DNA from: Dentipellis sp. KUC8613
Taxonomy: Eukaryota; Basidiomycota; Agaricomycetes; Russulales; Hericiaceae
NCBI GenBank assembly: GCA_002286715.1
Contig: NSJX01000019.1
Coordinates: forward strand, 327,876-391,875
DNA length: 64,000 nucleotides
Direction: 5' to 3'
Made by a program: the position numbers and the translations under genes. The notes under the pieces were generated by a model. It worked only from the letters and a program-made list of their open reading frames with translations. It was not told where the DNA came from and ran no database searches. Shown here one piece after another: positions 1 to 12,614 of this stretch (its first letter is position 1; every line of letters begins with the position of its first letter).

Positions 1-764
1 CGTAACGCGAAGCTCGCGGAGGCGCTTGGTATCGACACGGGCGGGCGGGGCGGCGAGAAGCCGGTTGTGTACAGCGATGAGCTCGTCGCAATGGCCAGGA
101 CAAATGCGAAGTTCGTCGCGCTTGTGGAGAAGACGTTCGCTGAGTACGTATATTGGGTGTATCGATTGGACTGCGTGGCTAATCGTGGTCTGTGCTCCTG
201 TAGGTTTGTGACGTCGGACAAGAAGGTGCAGGTACTTCCACACATGCCCGAAGCGCGCAGGAAGTTCGTTCACGACGTAAGTCTTTCGCCACATCTCGTT
301 CCTATCTGAAGGCTCATGCTCGTGCCTTGCAGCTCGCCGCGGTGTACCGCATGGACACCGAGATGGTCGACCAGGAGCCACATCGCAGCGTGCAGCTCGT
401 CCGCCGCCTCGACACCCGCATCCCGAACCCCCTCCTCTCCGCCTCCGTTTCCCTTGGATCTTCCTCGAGCCTCGGCAAGCTCGCCGACCTCCGCGCGAAA
501 CCCTATCGCGCGCCTGCGCCCGTTGCTCCAGCCCCGGCAGCACAGACCACCCACCGCGGGTGGACATCCGTCGTATCGACCTCGCGTCCCGCGAGCGGCA
601 GCTCAACGCCGCCCGCACAGGGTCCGCCCGCCCCCGCGTGGACGACCCCCTCGGCTGCGCTGCGCGCGCCGCCTGTACCGCGCCCCACCCCTTCGCCTCG
701 GCCTGCGCCTCCTGTGCAGCAGGCTGGCGATAATGTGCCGGACGATTGGGAGGACGATTTGTAG
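1..764 (+). CDS. NFX1/FAP1-type protein, C-terminal part with R3H domain (5' end outside window)
   Basis: This is the 3' end of a gene that begins upstream. Three exons read in one frame: 1-143, 204-276 and 333-764, with introns 144-203 and 277-332 (both GT-AG). The segment around MPEARRKFVHDLAAVYRMD and the following DQEPHRSV matches the R3H domain, a single-stranded nucleic-acid-binding fold, in the form found near the C-terminus of NFX1/FAP1 RING and zinc-finger proteins. In that family the Cys-rich NF-X1 repeats come before the R3H domain and would lie off the left edge. After the domain comes a Pro/Ala/Ser-rich linker and an acidic ending, DDWEDDL. The yeast relative Fap1 binds FKBP12, and NFX1 is a transcription or ubiquitin-ligase factor; the role here is inferred from family only. 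Confidence 0.8.
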
Positions 765-3700
765 TCGTGTTTGTCTGACAGTAATGGCTAGATGCTATGG
801 CGACTGCGCGAACTCTCTGACGAGTCCGGACTTGGTGGTCGCCGTTCACGTTGTTGTTAGATCTTAGATGTTACAGTTACACAATGAGTTTTGTAGCAGG
901 GTAGACATAGCGTAGATTCGATGTTCGAATAAAAGACCTTTTGTTTTGTGTTTCTCTGGCTTTTTTTTTTGCATCCGTTGAGCGGGGAATATCCGGCAGC
1001 GATCGGTGGCGGTGGCGCGCGCGGGCTTTGCGCATGCTGCCACAAGCTGACACTGCTTCACTCAGGTTCACTGCGTTTGTGCCTCCGTCCACAATGACAC
1101 CCGTCACCATGCACTTCCACAACACAACGCAATGGACCCAGCCAAGTCTCGGTTTGAGCATATACTTAGCGACCTTGTTCTGCTTTCTATGCCCTATCCT
1201 ATCTACAACTTACGCCTAATCTAGCAGGTTATCAGCGGCTGACACCCGCGTCGACTCAGACCGCCAGCCTCATACGCAATCTATTCCCATAAGTCAGCCC
1301 GGCGCGCGGCACCTGGCCAACGCTCCTTTATTGCGAACCCCCACCATCACCGCCCCGTACCCACGCCTTAACGCTTTCCGCCCCGAGCCACCCAGATAGT
1401 GGATCACATGGACCAGCCGAACGGCCAGAGAAGCGCGGCACACGCGCGCCGGGGCTTCTGGGGCTTTGTGCAGCGCTTGTTTCTTGTTCTGCGGCGCTGC
1501 GCCTTGTTCCTCGGCCACGATGCGCATGCTGATCTCAAAGTCTTTGATCGGCAGCCACAGGGCGAGTGCGCTTGTGCTAGTGTGGCTCGCCTTTTGTTTT
1601 GCGCGCATATAAGGAGGTGGGTCTGCGAAAGTGTCTGCATTGTCCCCTTCTCCTCTCCCACTTCCCTACCCACTTCTTCTCCCGCTTGTCCTGGATTTTA
1701 CCGTCGAATGATACTGACGATTTCGTTTCTTTGTCCCCAGGGCTGGTTCAAGTCGTCGCTTGAGACGCGCCTCTTGCTTGTCCAGGCTGTTGTCGATGGG
1801 CTCTGCTCGTTGTCGTGTTTGGCGTAATGTGGGAGGCATGTTTTACCCCGACGAGCACCCCGCTGTCGATGGCTTGCGACGTGAGGCTGCATGTATGCTG
1901 CTGATTCTTTCTCGGGCGGCTGGTCTGTGGCATCTGGGCGACGCTGACATCCAGGCGACACTGAAATCTGGGCGACACTTCGATCGTCGACGCCGACAAT
2001 TCCTCCCCAGGTCAAGCTTTTCAATAATCTCAAGCTTCTTGGTCGGGCTCTAGTTTCGGTCTTCACTTGGCGGTGTCTTGACTTTCTGGAAAGGCTCGTC
2101 AAGACTCGAACGCTCTCTGGTCGGAACTGCTTTCGCTACTTCGACGTGACTTGAGGTGCCCTGGACCACCGATGGTTGGGTGGCCTTGTTGCGTGGCATA
2201 TATGGGCCTCGACGCCCGCCCGACGAGCCTCCTGCCATCGGTGGTCTGCGGCTCTTGGGCACGTGTCAAGGGTGAACTGCTCTCATGGCTGACTGGCTGA
2301 CTGGCTGACTGGCGAAATGTTTCAATCTCTCTCTCAAGTCGTCGCTGCCTCACAGCTCTCTGGATCAACGTTCTGGCAAGTTTGGCAGCTTGAGGTCTTT
2401 GGCTTCGCTGTCCTGGTCAAGAAAAACACCCGTTACAAGAGCTTGCGATGTTCAACATAGGCTACTACGCGCTGCTGCTGGTGACTGGTATGTGTCCACT
2501 CTCGGATGGCGTCTCGTCTTTCTGGGACTGGGTTCTTGGTTCTTGTGGCTGGCTGCTGCTTCGTCTTTGGCCTTGGCTAGTAACTGGTCTTGGAGCGCCG
2601 AGTACAGGTGTCTGCTGCAACTTCGATTTAACTTCGCCTCCGAGCTCGCATATAGCAATATCAACAAGAAGTTTTCCATTCACTAACATCTGTCGCCGTT
2701 CACTAGAGCTGGTTTCGGCGAATACTCCATCGTCACCAAAATGGTGAAACGGCAATACTTCGGTGGCGTATTTGATCTCTTTTAGTCCTCATCAACTTAA
2801 CTGACGACCCTGTAGACTTCTCATAACTTCATCATCGCCTTCAAGTACAACGTCCTCGAATCTTGAACAAGTGCAACTTTTTTATGCTCTGCGCGGCTAT
2901 TGAGTACCGGACCTCTAGGTTTCTCGTTACTGATATGTTCTTGGCTACAAGTTCGCATGTATCCATCCTGCTCAGCCCCTGCAAAACTCTTGACACCACT
3001 CGCGATCAAAGATTTAAGAAGCAGAAGAATTACAACGAATCCGGCAACCGGTGAATAGTCAAATGCGGTCTCTTCACTGACTCCGCTTTCCGTCAGATGT
3101 CTTTCTCGTCGAATGATTACGCTCGGCTTTGCAACGCAAACGAACCGACAACATGCTGTCGGCCATCTTGCGGTCTCGTGCTGCCCTTCGGGGAGCCGAG
3201 ATACGAGGAGCACTCCGGTGCTTCTCTGGCGTGTCCTCTGGGACTGCCGAATTTTTGGAAACCCATTCCGCCTCCAGGCACTTGCTTGCCTGGAGCACCT
3301 GCATCAGATGCCACCTCTCATTGAGCGGCAGTATCTCAGCTGTCCTCAGGGAGAGGAGGCCATCTTCATGCCCATTGTCAGTCTTGTGCTGACACCGTCA
3401 AGGCTACGGATGATAGCACACGACTGGCAACGAATCTCGCCCTGGCTTGCTCAGCACCTGCGTCAGCTTACGGCCTCGCTGACCGGACTGTTCGCACGGG
3501 CTCAGCGCCCCAGAGTGGACTCTTGCCGGTGGTTGCATGTCGCTGCGTCCTTGTCGGTCTTGACGACGGCGGCGCCTCCGCCTCGCGTCGTTAAAGAGGC
3601 CTGCCGACGTTGGCGCTCGATCCACATTGGCGAATCATAACAAGGACCGTTCTGGCCGCTGGCTTCGTCTTCCGTACTTCCCCATGGGCCGCCATGGCAC

Positions 3701-5212
3701 CGTTGCAAATAGTCCGCTAGCGGCCCGAGTACCAGCCGCGGCTTGTCGCACTCCTTGGGGCTCTGGTGATGTTGCGGCTACACGTGGACGCCCTTCGAGT
3801 GACATGCTTGGAGCGCTCGGATTCGTGGTGCTGGGGATTTCTGGGAGCGTTGGACCCTCGTTGCATGGCGCATCCAATAGCTTGCTTCCGGTATCACTCA
3901 GACGCTCCACCCGGGCATCTCGCTCTTTTACAATCCTTCTGATGAGGCCCCTCGCACAAGGGACTCTTTGCTTCTGCGGTAGTTTGCAATTCAACCTTGT
4001 GACTTGAGTCTCATGTGTACTTATGGCCCCTATACCAAGTCATCTCCTCGGCGGACTTCAATCTATCAACGCGAAGGCAGTAGAGCAAGCTTCGAGGTAC
4101 CTTGTTCTGCACTTCCTAACAGAACTCTTTTGAAGTCCTATTGGCAACGTGATCTCAAAACCGACCTTGATCCTTAGGCAACAAATGCGAATTGCGGACC
4201 ACGAGGATTCCCGATGACCCTATCAGACTTTGGTGTGAAGTATCGACCTCCCAAGGTCGTCCGTCGGTGGCCCTGCTGCTGTTATCCCACACATCCCGCT
4301 GCATCTGACGTGCAGGGAGATCTGTTCGGAACGGTCTCGTGAGTATCCTGTCCGTTTTACCGTCGCGTCCTGGGAGCTGGCTTCCCGACATGTTGACAGG
4401 CCATCTGCAGGGGTGATGAAAGTGAGCGTGCTTCTGCCCGCTGTGATTTGACAAGCCATCTATGGACGCACGGAGGGTACATATGTGAGTTTGCACTCTC
4501 CACCTGTGCATTCGCAGCTCATCATCGGTTCGATCATGGAAGCAACACGGCAGTAGTCCTAGCAACTGTTTCGCCGGACAGTCAGATCAATTATTTTTAC
4601 TAAACGGCATCGACGGGGCCAATTGTGATATGAAGCCTAAGTATGCTGCCAGTGCGCCCGAAGGTCGCTTTTGTCCAGCACCTTCTATCGGCGTGTTCGT
4701 CTCGTGGCGTTTGATATGGCAGCTGATGCAGATGTACTTGGTGCAGATCACCCGATATAACAGCTACACCCTTGAATCCAGAGCGCAGAAACGCTCGTCG
4801 GACCGCTCTGCAGCCGCCGGCACAGGATTTCCCTGATACAAGCGGACTGGCGAGACAATCGAGGCTCGGACGGATAATGATTGTGAGAAGTCTACAAATG
4901 AACGAGGCTCGGTGACGTCAGCTGATCTCGGGTCGAGGTGTTTGATGATGAACGGTCTCGTTGATCTATACCTCCATTTGTTCCTTCACCTTTCCATCGG
5001 ACTAGCGAAGCGTCGCTTGACCTGCTTTGACAGCGTCTAAGATTATGTTGTCAAGGCCAAGCGCCTTCCCCGCGGTGCATGTTTCATGTCCGTTCCTTGG
5101 GGATTGCCCTATATAAGCCTCTAGGTCGATCCGCTCCTCCATGAAGCTCTCACTCAGTCGTCTTGCCTCTCCGGCCGCGTCCCCTACACACTCCGCCTCA
5201 CCATCAATTGAC
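765..5212. other. 4.4 kb without a recognisable gene
   Basis: Open frames on both strands are short and none shows a recognisable domain, a convincing exon chain or codon use like the neighbouring genes. The only clear repeat is a short run of the octamer GGCTGACT, about three and a quarter units at 2288-2313. The stretch could be decayed mobile DNA or a long non-coding transcript, but I could find no terminal repeats or polymerase motifs to support either. Confidence 0.5.
5110..5117 (+). promoter_or_regulatory. TATA box of the GNAT acetyltransferase gene
   Basis: TATATAAG lies 31 bases before an ATG at 5141 and 103 bases before the in-frame ATG at 5213. Transcription normally begins about 30 bases after a TATA box, so 5141 would sit at the cap site. 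The box therefore favours 5213 as the translation start. Confidence 0.5.
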
Positions 5213-6112
5213 ATGGCGCACCCACTCTTGACGCTGAACTTGACCGGTGGCGAACACAACAACCGCCCAGGATCCAAACACGCGTTCACGCAGGTAATTG
5301 GAACTACGTGCTTGCTTTGTCACGCAGTTGGGTTGAACGAAATTCCAGGAATATGTCTTTACGGTTCCTGAACCGGGAGGCAACAGCTCGCCGCTTTCGA
5401 GGCGCTCGCGCCACATGGTAAAAGTCCGAGTGAGGACAATCGACAGAGGACAGATCGCTCCCGGCAAGTTTCACTTGGCTATGAGCGGGGTTTGTGAGGT
5501 GAGGCACTCGGAAGGCCACGTCGGCAACCTCTCATGTCCGCTATTTCGCCAGGATTTTCTGCAGTTTTCCGTGGCCGTGTTCTCTACGAACGGGCGCATA
5601 AGAAAGACAATAGGAGACCGCGATCCAGAGTCGGAATCCGATAATCGAGGAAGTGGGGCTTGGTCGAAGGAGATCAACCACGGAAAGCTGGCGTACATCG
5701 AGCAGCTGGAGGTGAACGAGCGATACCGTGGGCGCGGCATTGGCCGATGGGCTGTATACAGCATCCTCTCAAATCCAATATTTGCAGTAAGTCGTGGCGG
5801 CGGTCCGCTGGTGGTATCCTTGCTAAAGCTTGTCTGGCATAGGAATGTCAATACGTCTTCACATGGCCCAATGTCCTGGGGAGTGGCACACCCTTCGATC
5901 CCGCGGACGAAAATTACATGACGAAGAAAGCGGGTATCATATCGTTCTGGAGAAAGCTGGGGTTTCGGCGGGTCGGGGGCACGTACTTTTTTGGATACGC
6001 ACGAGACCCGCAGCATCCGTCGCGCTCGTTGCCCATCGAAGACGATGGGTTGGAGACGCAGAAGACGGATGCGTGTCTGGAGGCTGTGCAGGGCTCCGAG
6101 TATCGATGGTGA
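5213..6112 (+). CDS. GNAT-family N-acetyltransferase
   Basis: Four exons (5213-5293, 5349-5498, 5553-5786, 5843-6112) give about 244 residues. The third exon carries the acetyl-CoA-binding signature of GNAT enzymes: a beta strand LEVNE followed by RYRGRGIGRWAV, matching the R/Q-x-x-G-x-G/A loop that holds the CoA pyrophosphate. The last exon has the usual end of the fold, FWRKLGFRRVGGT then YFFGYA. The family transfers an acetyl group to an amine, but the substrate cannot be read from sequence. There is no signal peptide, so a cytosolic or nuclear location is likely. The start at 5213 (MAHPLL) is preferred over the in-frame ATG at 5141 because of the TATA position. The gene stands alone among non-coding stretches. 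Confidence 0.85.
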
Positions 6113-7518
6113 ATCAACGCTTATCCACCATGATCGCCGCTCGCGGTAGATTTGAGTTCTCTGTCTCTACGTGCCAGCGCCGTCCGGATGCATTATGTGA
6201 GTGCCATTCAACATGAATCATACGGATGCCACGGCATTGCGCGACAGGATGCACAGGGTCAACGGCATCGTCGACCTACGCGCGCCGGGTGTTCTCATAA
6301 TTGTTCAGAATGACAACAGCCCTTTAGCTTTATTAATGGCTTATCCATTGCGCTCAGCATCTGGATGCCGTCATTCTGCATCTGTGGAGCCTCGTAACCC
6401 TCGTTGTCGGGCGCAGGTGTTTACCTCCATCGTACGTGTCGTACGACGGACCCTGTGGCGACTCGGAGACGGAACACGTCTGTCAAGTTTTCATGACAGA
6501 AGGTGTAATGACGGCAGAGTGTCACAAAGGTACTCAAAGGGGACTGTTTCGGACCGATGGGATGTCTTCCTCTCCTTGACCTGACGTTCCACAGCATCAC
6601 GCGACTAGTGATTGGTTCTCGAGTCCAAATCTCTAACTGATCCCGACCACGAGTCGCGTATTCGTAGGCCAACCAGAATCAAGGATTGTGAGTGAAGGAC
6701 GTATCGTTCTTGTTGCAAAGTCTGTTTCTTCTTGACATCCAGACACCAGGGACAGGAACACCGGGCGTCACGAGTACACAGGTTGCTCCCCCCTGCAGCA
6801 TAGTGCAGAACGTCCAATCTGTTCGTGGCGCCGACACCGTGTCTGGTTCCGATCCGACGCATCTGATCTGCCCGTTACACCACGGGATGATTGGTCGAAC
6901 GACCGAGCTGTAGAGTCCTCGATCGACGTGACCGCAGAAGCCACGATTGCTGAGAAAAGGTTTACGAGACAGACGAGGTACGCACGTATCCTTTACTCAT
7001 GTCATCGATACCATTCGTTGCTTCAATCTGATCAGCCGGAAGTCAGGAGGCTGATAAGTACAATGATAGACCAACAATGGCGGGTTGGCCCAACGTTCCG
7101 GAACATAATCGAGCAGGAGACGTTGATCTCGCCCGCATGACAAGCTCAGAATCATGTTCTCTTTGTTTGCCTACCATTCCGGGTCCATTCCGAGTGACCG
7201 TGACGGATCATGGCGAAGTGGAGTCCTCGGGCGACAAGAACACAGAAACCCGCCTGCAATGATCTGCAATGGAATATATAGGTACTGCACATGTAGATAT
7301 TATTCAGATAAACCTGAAGGGACGGACACAATAGTTTGTTTAGCCGGTGACCAGCATCGCAGAGATGCAATGGGGGCTCACAATCAAGCCTCGTCTCCCG
7401 TTCCGTCACCTATGGCAGTCGAGACCGCGAAGACGCGACACGTGTCTAGAATGGAGCCTACGTTAGCGGAACTATAAAAAGTTGCAACAGAAGTCTGAGA
7501 TGACAAACTCAAATATAT
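6113..7518. other. 1.4 kb intergenic, nothing recognised
   Basis: Only short unrelated frames occur on either strand. I see no RNA gene, no repeat with clear ends and no domain motif. The right part probably holds the 3' untranslated region of the F-box pseudogene that follows on the minus strand. Confidence 0.5.
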
Positions 7519-9148
7519 TCAACATCTAAATGAATGTTGAACTTTGATCGTGCTGGACTCCGGAAAGATGTCCTTCAGGAATCGCTCGACCTTGGTCAGG
7601 TGCTCAGTCAGACATGCACTTCCATAGATATGCAAGACTTCAGCTTGTTCGTCTGTTTGTGGCGAGTAATCCCAGATATAAAACAAATTGAGTTCAACCG
7701 GCAGTCCCCATACTTTTCTGCCGTGCTGCCGATGCTTGGCAAGAATGTCATCATATGAACCCATGACTGCAATGGACAGACTGTCTAATTGTTGACACCG
7801 TTCGACAAGAGGAATTAGGCCACTGAGAGTAACACTTGAAGTATTGGGATTATCGAGTGTCCAGTCTTCGATCTGAGGCTGAAGGTTCAGGGTGCGAAGT
7901 TTGGGCCAAGCTGCTGCTGCCTTTTCCAGAAAGGCATTGTCAAGCTCGGTTCCACACCAATGCCATGAGAAATATTCCATGTCCTGATGGCATAGCAAAG
8001 GTGCAAGAAGCCTTGAGGCTAGAACCGGCGCTGTGGAATCGACGACATCGGCGATAGTAAGGACAGACAAGGAAGTCAAGCTACAGTTTGAAGAAAGTGT
8101 GTTGACTAGGAGATCAATGTCAGAGGCGCTAGGGAACATTCCTATCCCAATCTCAACAGTTTTCTATTGTTGAGGGAGCTTTGGGGTTGCCAGAGTTCTG
8201 ATAAAGGCCACGATATCGTCAACATTGACCGTCAGATGCTGGAGAGTAACGAAGTGCGCTCTGTTGGGCTTGATGCTCCACGGAGGATCACGATTCTCTG
8301 AGTGCCAAGGAATTGTTAACGGCAAGAAGCATAATGAGTGGAGATTCGGCATCTTCGATAGGCAGGCCCATGTTTCCCATGAACTGCTGCACTGGATATC
8401 GATGGATTTGAGGGACGTGAGTGCCGATAGCACCAAAGCAACCTGGCGGTTCTTATTAAGTCTGTGCATGTTGCTGTCCACCACCAACTCATCCAACAAT
8501 GGCCAAGAAGATATTGAAAAGAGCTGAGTAATGGGATTCCGGTAGCTTGTCCAAATTGATAGTGAGGGAAGCTAGTCGAGGTCCGGAGAAGTATGTGAGG
8601 CAGTAGAAAAAATCAACATCCCAGTGGTCCCAATGTAGGAAGCGAAGATTTGGGAGTAGAGATGACTGGCGCGAACAGAGACCAAGAGCACGATAAGACA
8701 TTATCTGGACTTTATCGTCGTCTGACATCTTGATGTAGCGGACTCGGCGTGTATAGTAGTCATATCTGTCCCAGTTGGCACTCTCCAGCTCTTCGACTAA
8801 CATCTATGTTTGAAAATGAGCACATTGATGATGAACATAGCAAGCTGCAGTTACGGTGGTGCTCACCGTAATATCACTGAGCTCGTCATTTCCAAGATGC
8901 TCTGTGGCCGTGGTTGCGTGTAAATCCAACAGATCCAAGAGCGGCTTGAAAGACAACAATGAGCACCATACGGCATCAAGGGCAGGTTCGAGAAACTGTT
9001 TTGACGCCAATGCCAATGCCAGAGCATCCCGTTTTCGTACTAATACGGCGCTCGGTGGAAATCGACTGACAGACGTCGTATACGGCTCTTTAGGCAGAAA
9101 AGATATTACTTCGAGGACAATTTCCGTTATCTGGAGACATCTATGCAT
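7519..9148 (-). pseudogene. F-box/LRR-like protein, broken copy
   Basis: The first exon begins at 9148 with MHRCLQITEIVLEVISFLP, the N-terminal F-box form common in agaricomycetes, and ends at an intron at 8804-8866 in the same place as in the paralogue at 10142-11783. The body then aligns with that paralogue (leucine-rich segments such as LLPNLRFLHWDHW, and SWETWACLSKMPNLHSL). Two lesions break it. The frame shifts near 8500-8515, between ALFNIF and PLLDELVV. An in-frame TAG at 8164-8166 follows KLPQQ, where the paralogue continues. The reading frame resumes after the stop through to 7519. F-box proteins present substrates to SCF ubiquitin ligases; this copy is probably non-functional. A sequencing error or unusual intron could explain one lesion but hardly both. 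Confidence 0.75.
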
Positions 9149-10141
9149 TATGAAAGGGCTGGGCAGAAGTACCAACTCGAGAAACGATGGAGATCGGGTG
9201 CAGTTTTCGGCGGCAGCGGACTGGGTATAATTCTCCTTGTTAGATTCATCTGGATTCCGGTGAGCTCAATGCATGCCACGATGTTTATAAGACACATACC
9301 TATTCAACCGCAGAACATAACGTCTTCAGAGGCGAGATTCTATGTTTGATCGGTCTGCAGGGTGAGGTTGGTCTTGCAGAACTGTGAAAGTGTCGGAGCA
9401 AGAGTTGCTTACCGACTCGACGCGTCCGAGTCGCGCTACCGCATGCCGGTGCCAGTTTTGGATCATCACCCCGGGGTCGTAATGCTACGCGCTATTCCCT
9501 CTTCACAACCACCAAGAGATCGAGGCGCGAGATGAGAAATCTGCCGACAGCAACTTGGATATGAAGATAATTTCACGTCAGTATCACACCTCTGAGACCA
9601 ATTTACTGATTCATGAATGCCGCTTCGCGTCAGTTTGGCAAGCAGCGCACCCGGCTGGCACCATTTACAAGCTTTACATATCAATCCCCATGCTGACCCG
9701 ACGTCCTTCTGCGCCCTCGAGGCTCTAATCAGGTAAAATACTGATATTTTGTACACCTCTGACAAAAGGTTGCAAGACGTTCATCTCCGGCACATCCAAT
9801 CCAACATGTAGTCGACTTCCCCGGGGAGCATCTCTTCGCATTTGATGGATGCTATTACTCTCCACTTACAGCATTCCAGACGCCATCTCAAAATATTTTT
9901 TGATTTTCAAGTGGCCAATAGAACCCACTGAAAATGCCAATTTTCGCAAGGAGTTGTTAGATTCGCCAGAGGAAATACCTATGCCTTTTCCTTGGTATGA
10001 TTTGTTCTGGTAGCGGCATATTTGAGATATAATTGTACATTCCTACATGGTGATCACATGGACGATCATTAGATGCTAACCTCTCTGCACACGTTCACTG
10101 TAGTATCTGGGAGATCAGTATCTGTGGCGACAAGCGAACAC
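9149..10141. other. 1 kb spacer between the two F-box copies
   Basis: No coding potential or RNA gene was recognised. It should contain the promoter of the broken F-box copy and the 3' end of the intact one, both on the minus strand. Confidence 0.5.
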
Positions 10142-11783
10142 CTATGCCTCATCATCCGTTCCATGACCCGTCTCCTCTACAGACTGTGGAGGTGGATGAA
10201 CCGCCGCTGAAGTCGGACCCGGAAGGACATCCTCCAAGTACCGCGCAATTTTAGCAAAGTGACCCTCCTGAAAGTCTTGCCCCGTATACGTCACATCGAT
10301 ATCTAGCACCTCCGCCCCCTTTCTCCCGCGTTTCTCGTACTGCACAGGGACATCGCCCGCGGACCCGGCAACCCACACGACTAGCTTGCTCAGATGGCGG
10401 CAGCGCTCGGCGAGCGGGAGCAGGCTCGCGAGCGTGATGGTCGATGCGGTGTCGCGCGACGGAGACGCCCGGTCTGACAGATGCGGCTGGATCTCCAGGT
10501 GGCCGAGGTCGGGCCAGGCGGCGGCGGCTGCCTTCAGAAACGCATCATCGAAGACGATTCCGCAGGTACAAAGGCGGAAGTGCTCCATCGCCTGGCAGCG
10601 CAGGAGCGGCGCGAGGAGCTCGGACGCCAGGACGCGGACCCGCGGGTCGGCGTCGCAGGATTCGTAGGCGACCGCGTCCAGGGAGAAGAGGGCGATCGAC
10701 GGGCAGGAGGCGGCGACTGCGTTCACGAGCGCGCGGAGGTCTGCCCGTGTCGGACACGCTGCGCTTCCGATTCCGAGCTCGCGGAGGAAGTGGGGCGCGG
10801 CGAGGCAGGAGTGCAGGTGGACGACGCCGCGGGTGTCGTGCGCTGTCAGCGTGAGGCGCTGGAGCGAGGCGAAGTTGGACGCGGCGGGCGCGGGTCGGAG
10901 CGCGCTCCACAGCGGCACGGCGTCGGTGGCGTTGTTGGGCAGCTGGGCAGGGGAGAAATGCAGCGTCTGCAGGTCGCGCATCGTCGCGAGGCAGGCCCAC
11001 GTGTCCCATGAGGTCTCGCACCAGAACTCGACGTGCTTCAGCGCGGGGAGGGCTGAGAGGATCAAAGCCGTCTGACGGCCGGACTTTTCTTTTTGGCTCT
11101 GGTCGATTACATGCACCTTGCTGAGGAGGGGGCTCAACGATGCGACGGTTTGGAAGAGGTTGAAGAAGGTTGGGGAGGGCGAGTCGGGTAGTATGTTGAT
11201 GTTGAGGACAAGTGTGGTCAGTCGGGGCCCGGTGAAGACTGGGAGGAAGTAGAAGGTTTCGAGGTGGTAGCGGGACCAGTAGAGGAAACGGAGGTTTGGA
11301 AGGAGGGAGAAATGGCGCGAACAGAGGTTGAGAATGTGATATAACGAGGAGGGGACATCGGCAAAGTCCGCTAGTTTCATCGCTTTGACCCGAAGTGCAT
11401 AGTAGTTGTATCTGCTTTTGTCCTTGTTCTTGATCCTCTCGGAAAGTGTCTACGCGGGATTGATGAATAAATTTACTGTATTTTATGGGTGCGATAACAC
11501 TCACCACGGCATCGTTGAATGTGCTGCTCCGAAGATATTCAGTAGTCGCGGCGGGAGAAAGCAATAGATCCAAGATCGGTTTGATTGACAACAGAGAGTG
11601 CCATATCATGTCAAGTGCAGGTTCAAGAAATCGCTTCGATGTCAATCCCAGCGCCAGTACGTCGCATTTTGAGACCGGGACGTCTTCGGACGGGAACTGG
11701 TCGTACATCCATGCTCTTGGTTCTTGGGGCAGAGAGGCGATGATTCGTTCGACGATTTCGGGTATCTGGAGACATGGATGCAT
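10142..11783 (-). CDS. F-box domain protein with leucine-rich C-terminal region
   Basis: Two exons (11505-11783 and 10142-11449, intron 11450-11504) give about 528 residues. The N-terminus MHPCLQIPEIVERIIASLPQ is an F-box helix pair of the kind that binds SKP1. It is followed by SKRFLEPALDMIWHSL, a segment typical of basidiomycete F-box proteins. The remainder has irregular leucine-rich stretches, for example LLPNLRFLYW and FASLQRLTL, that would form the substrate-recognition surface. No stop or frame break interrupts it, unlike the tandem copy at 7519-9148. The likely role is substrate adaptor for an SCF ubiquitin ligase; the target is unknown. Such genes are numerous and fast-evolving in these fungi, consistent with the local duplication and loss seen here. 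Confidence 0.82.
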
Positions 11784-12614
11784 TGTTGAAGAGTGACTTT
11801 GTATATATCCTACTTGTCTTCACTGCTTGCGGTTGGATTGCGTCGCGATACCTCTAGGATACGAAACGATTTGATTTTCGATTCGCGAGTGCCTGGACGA
11901 AAAGATGGGCAGCGAGAAAATTGATCAGGCATTTATACCTCCTACAATTAAAGCCAGTCAGCGTCAATCTTATGACTGAGAGGTACAAACGGCTGCATTG
12001 TTGTTGCCGCACGGTCGCAGCAAAGATGACCGGTGACTCTGGTGAGAGCCCGCGACACGCGTCCACATCACGACCCAAATATTCCCAGCACGTGATTTCC
12101 CTCCCTATAAAAGCCTCTGCGACGCGTTGCGTTGCTTTTCCTCACTCATTTCCCGAGCTCGCACTATTGTCCCCCTGCGCGCTCTACCCAATTCGCGCAG
12201 GAGTCTACCGCGGGTTCCAGAAGGATCACGTCTCTAGCTGGAGTGTCCCCCAGTCGTCCTTGTGGATGAGCCGGAAACGGGTGGGGTGACTTTCCTTACC
12301 AGAGATGGGACATGTCCATCGCTTGTTACCTTTTTTGTATTCGATTTTCCATGTCGATATACCTGCTACGTGTCAACGAATGTGTCTACTCGAGTCTGAA
12401 GCGATACACGGATGACAAGATTGGATGCGTGAAGGTCGCCACCCTGTCGTCGAAGTCAAAAGTCTACAGCGAATCCGGATATCTATAACTATGAAAATTA
12501 AGGTATACGATCAAATCTAAACCAGGTCGGGCTGCCCATTCCTACACACCCACACTCATTACGCCAGAACCTTCCCATCCCGGATGTCTCCCCAAGCCCC
12601 AACCCCAACCAAGC
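11784..12614. other. Intergenic, TATA-like site but no gene recognised
   Basis: A good TATA-like sequence (CCTATAAAAG near 12105) on the plus strand is followed by pyrimidine-rich sequence resembling a fungal core promoter, but no ATG-led coding frame or splice chain follows it. It may drive a non-coding or decayed transcript. The left side holds the promoter of the F-box gene on the minus strand. Confidence 0.35.

Noticed and set aside
3113..3640. 175-codon plus-strand frame
   Set aside because: Other frames of similar length overlap on both strands. The translation shows no motif and the codon bias is unlike the verified genes.
12100..12289. Possible gene after the TATA-like box near 12105
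   Set aside because: No ATG follows within a reasonable distance in an open frame, and the frame that spans it starts upstream of the TATA box.
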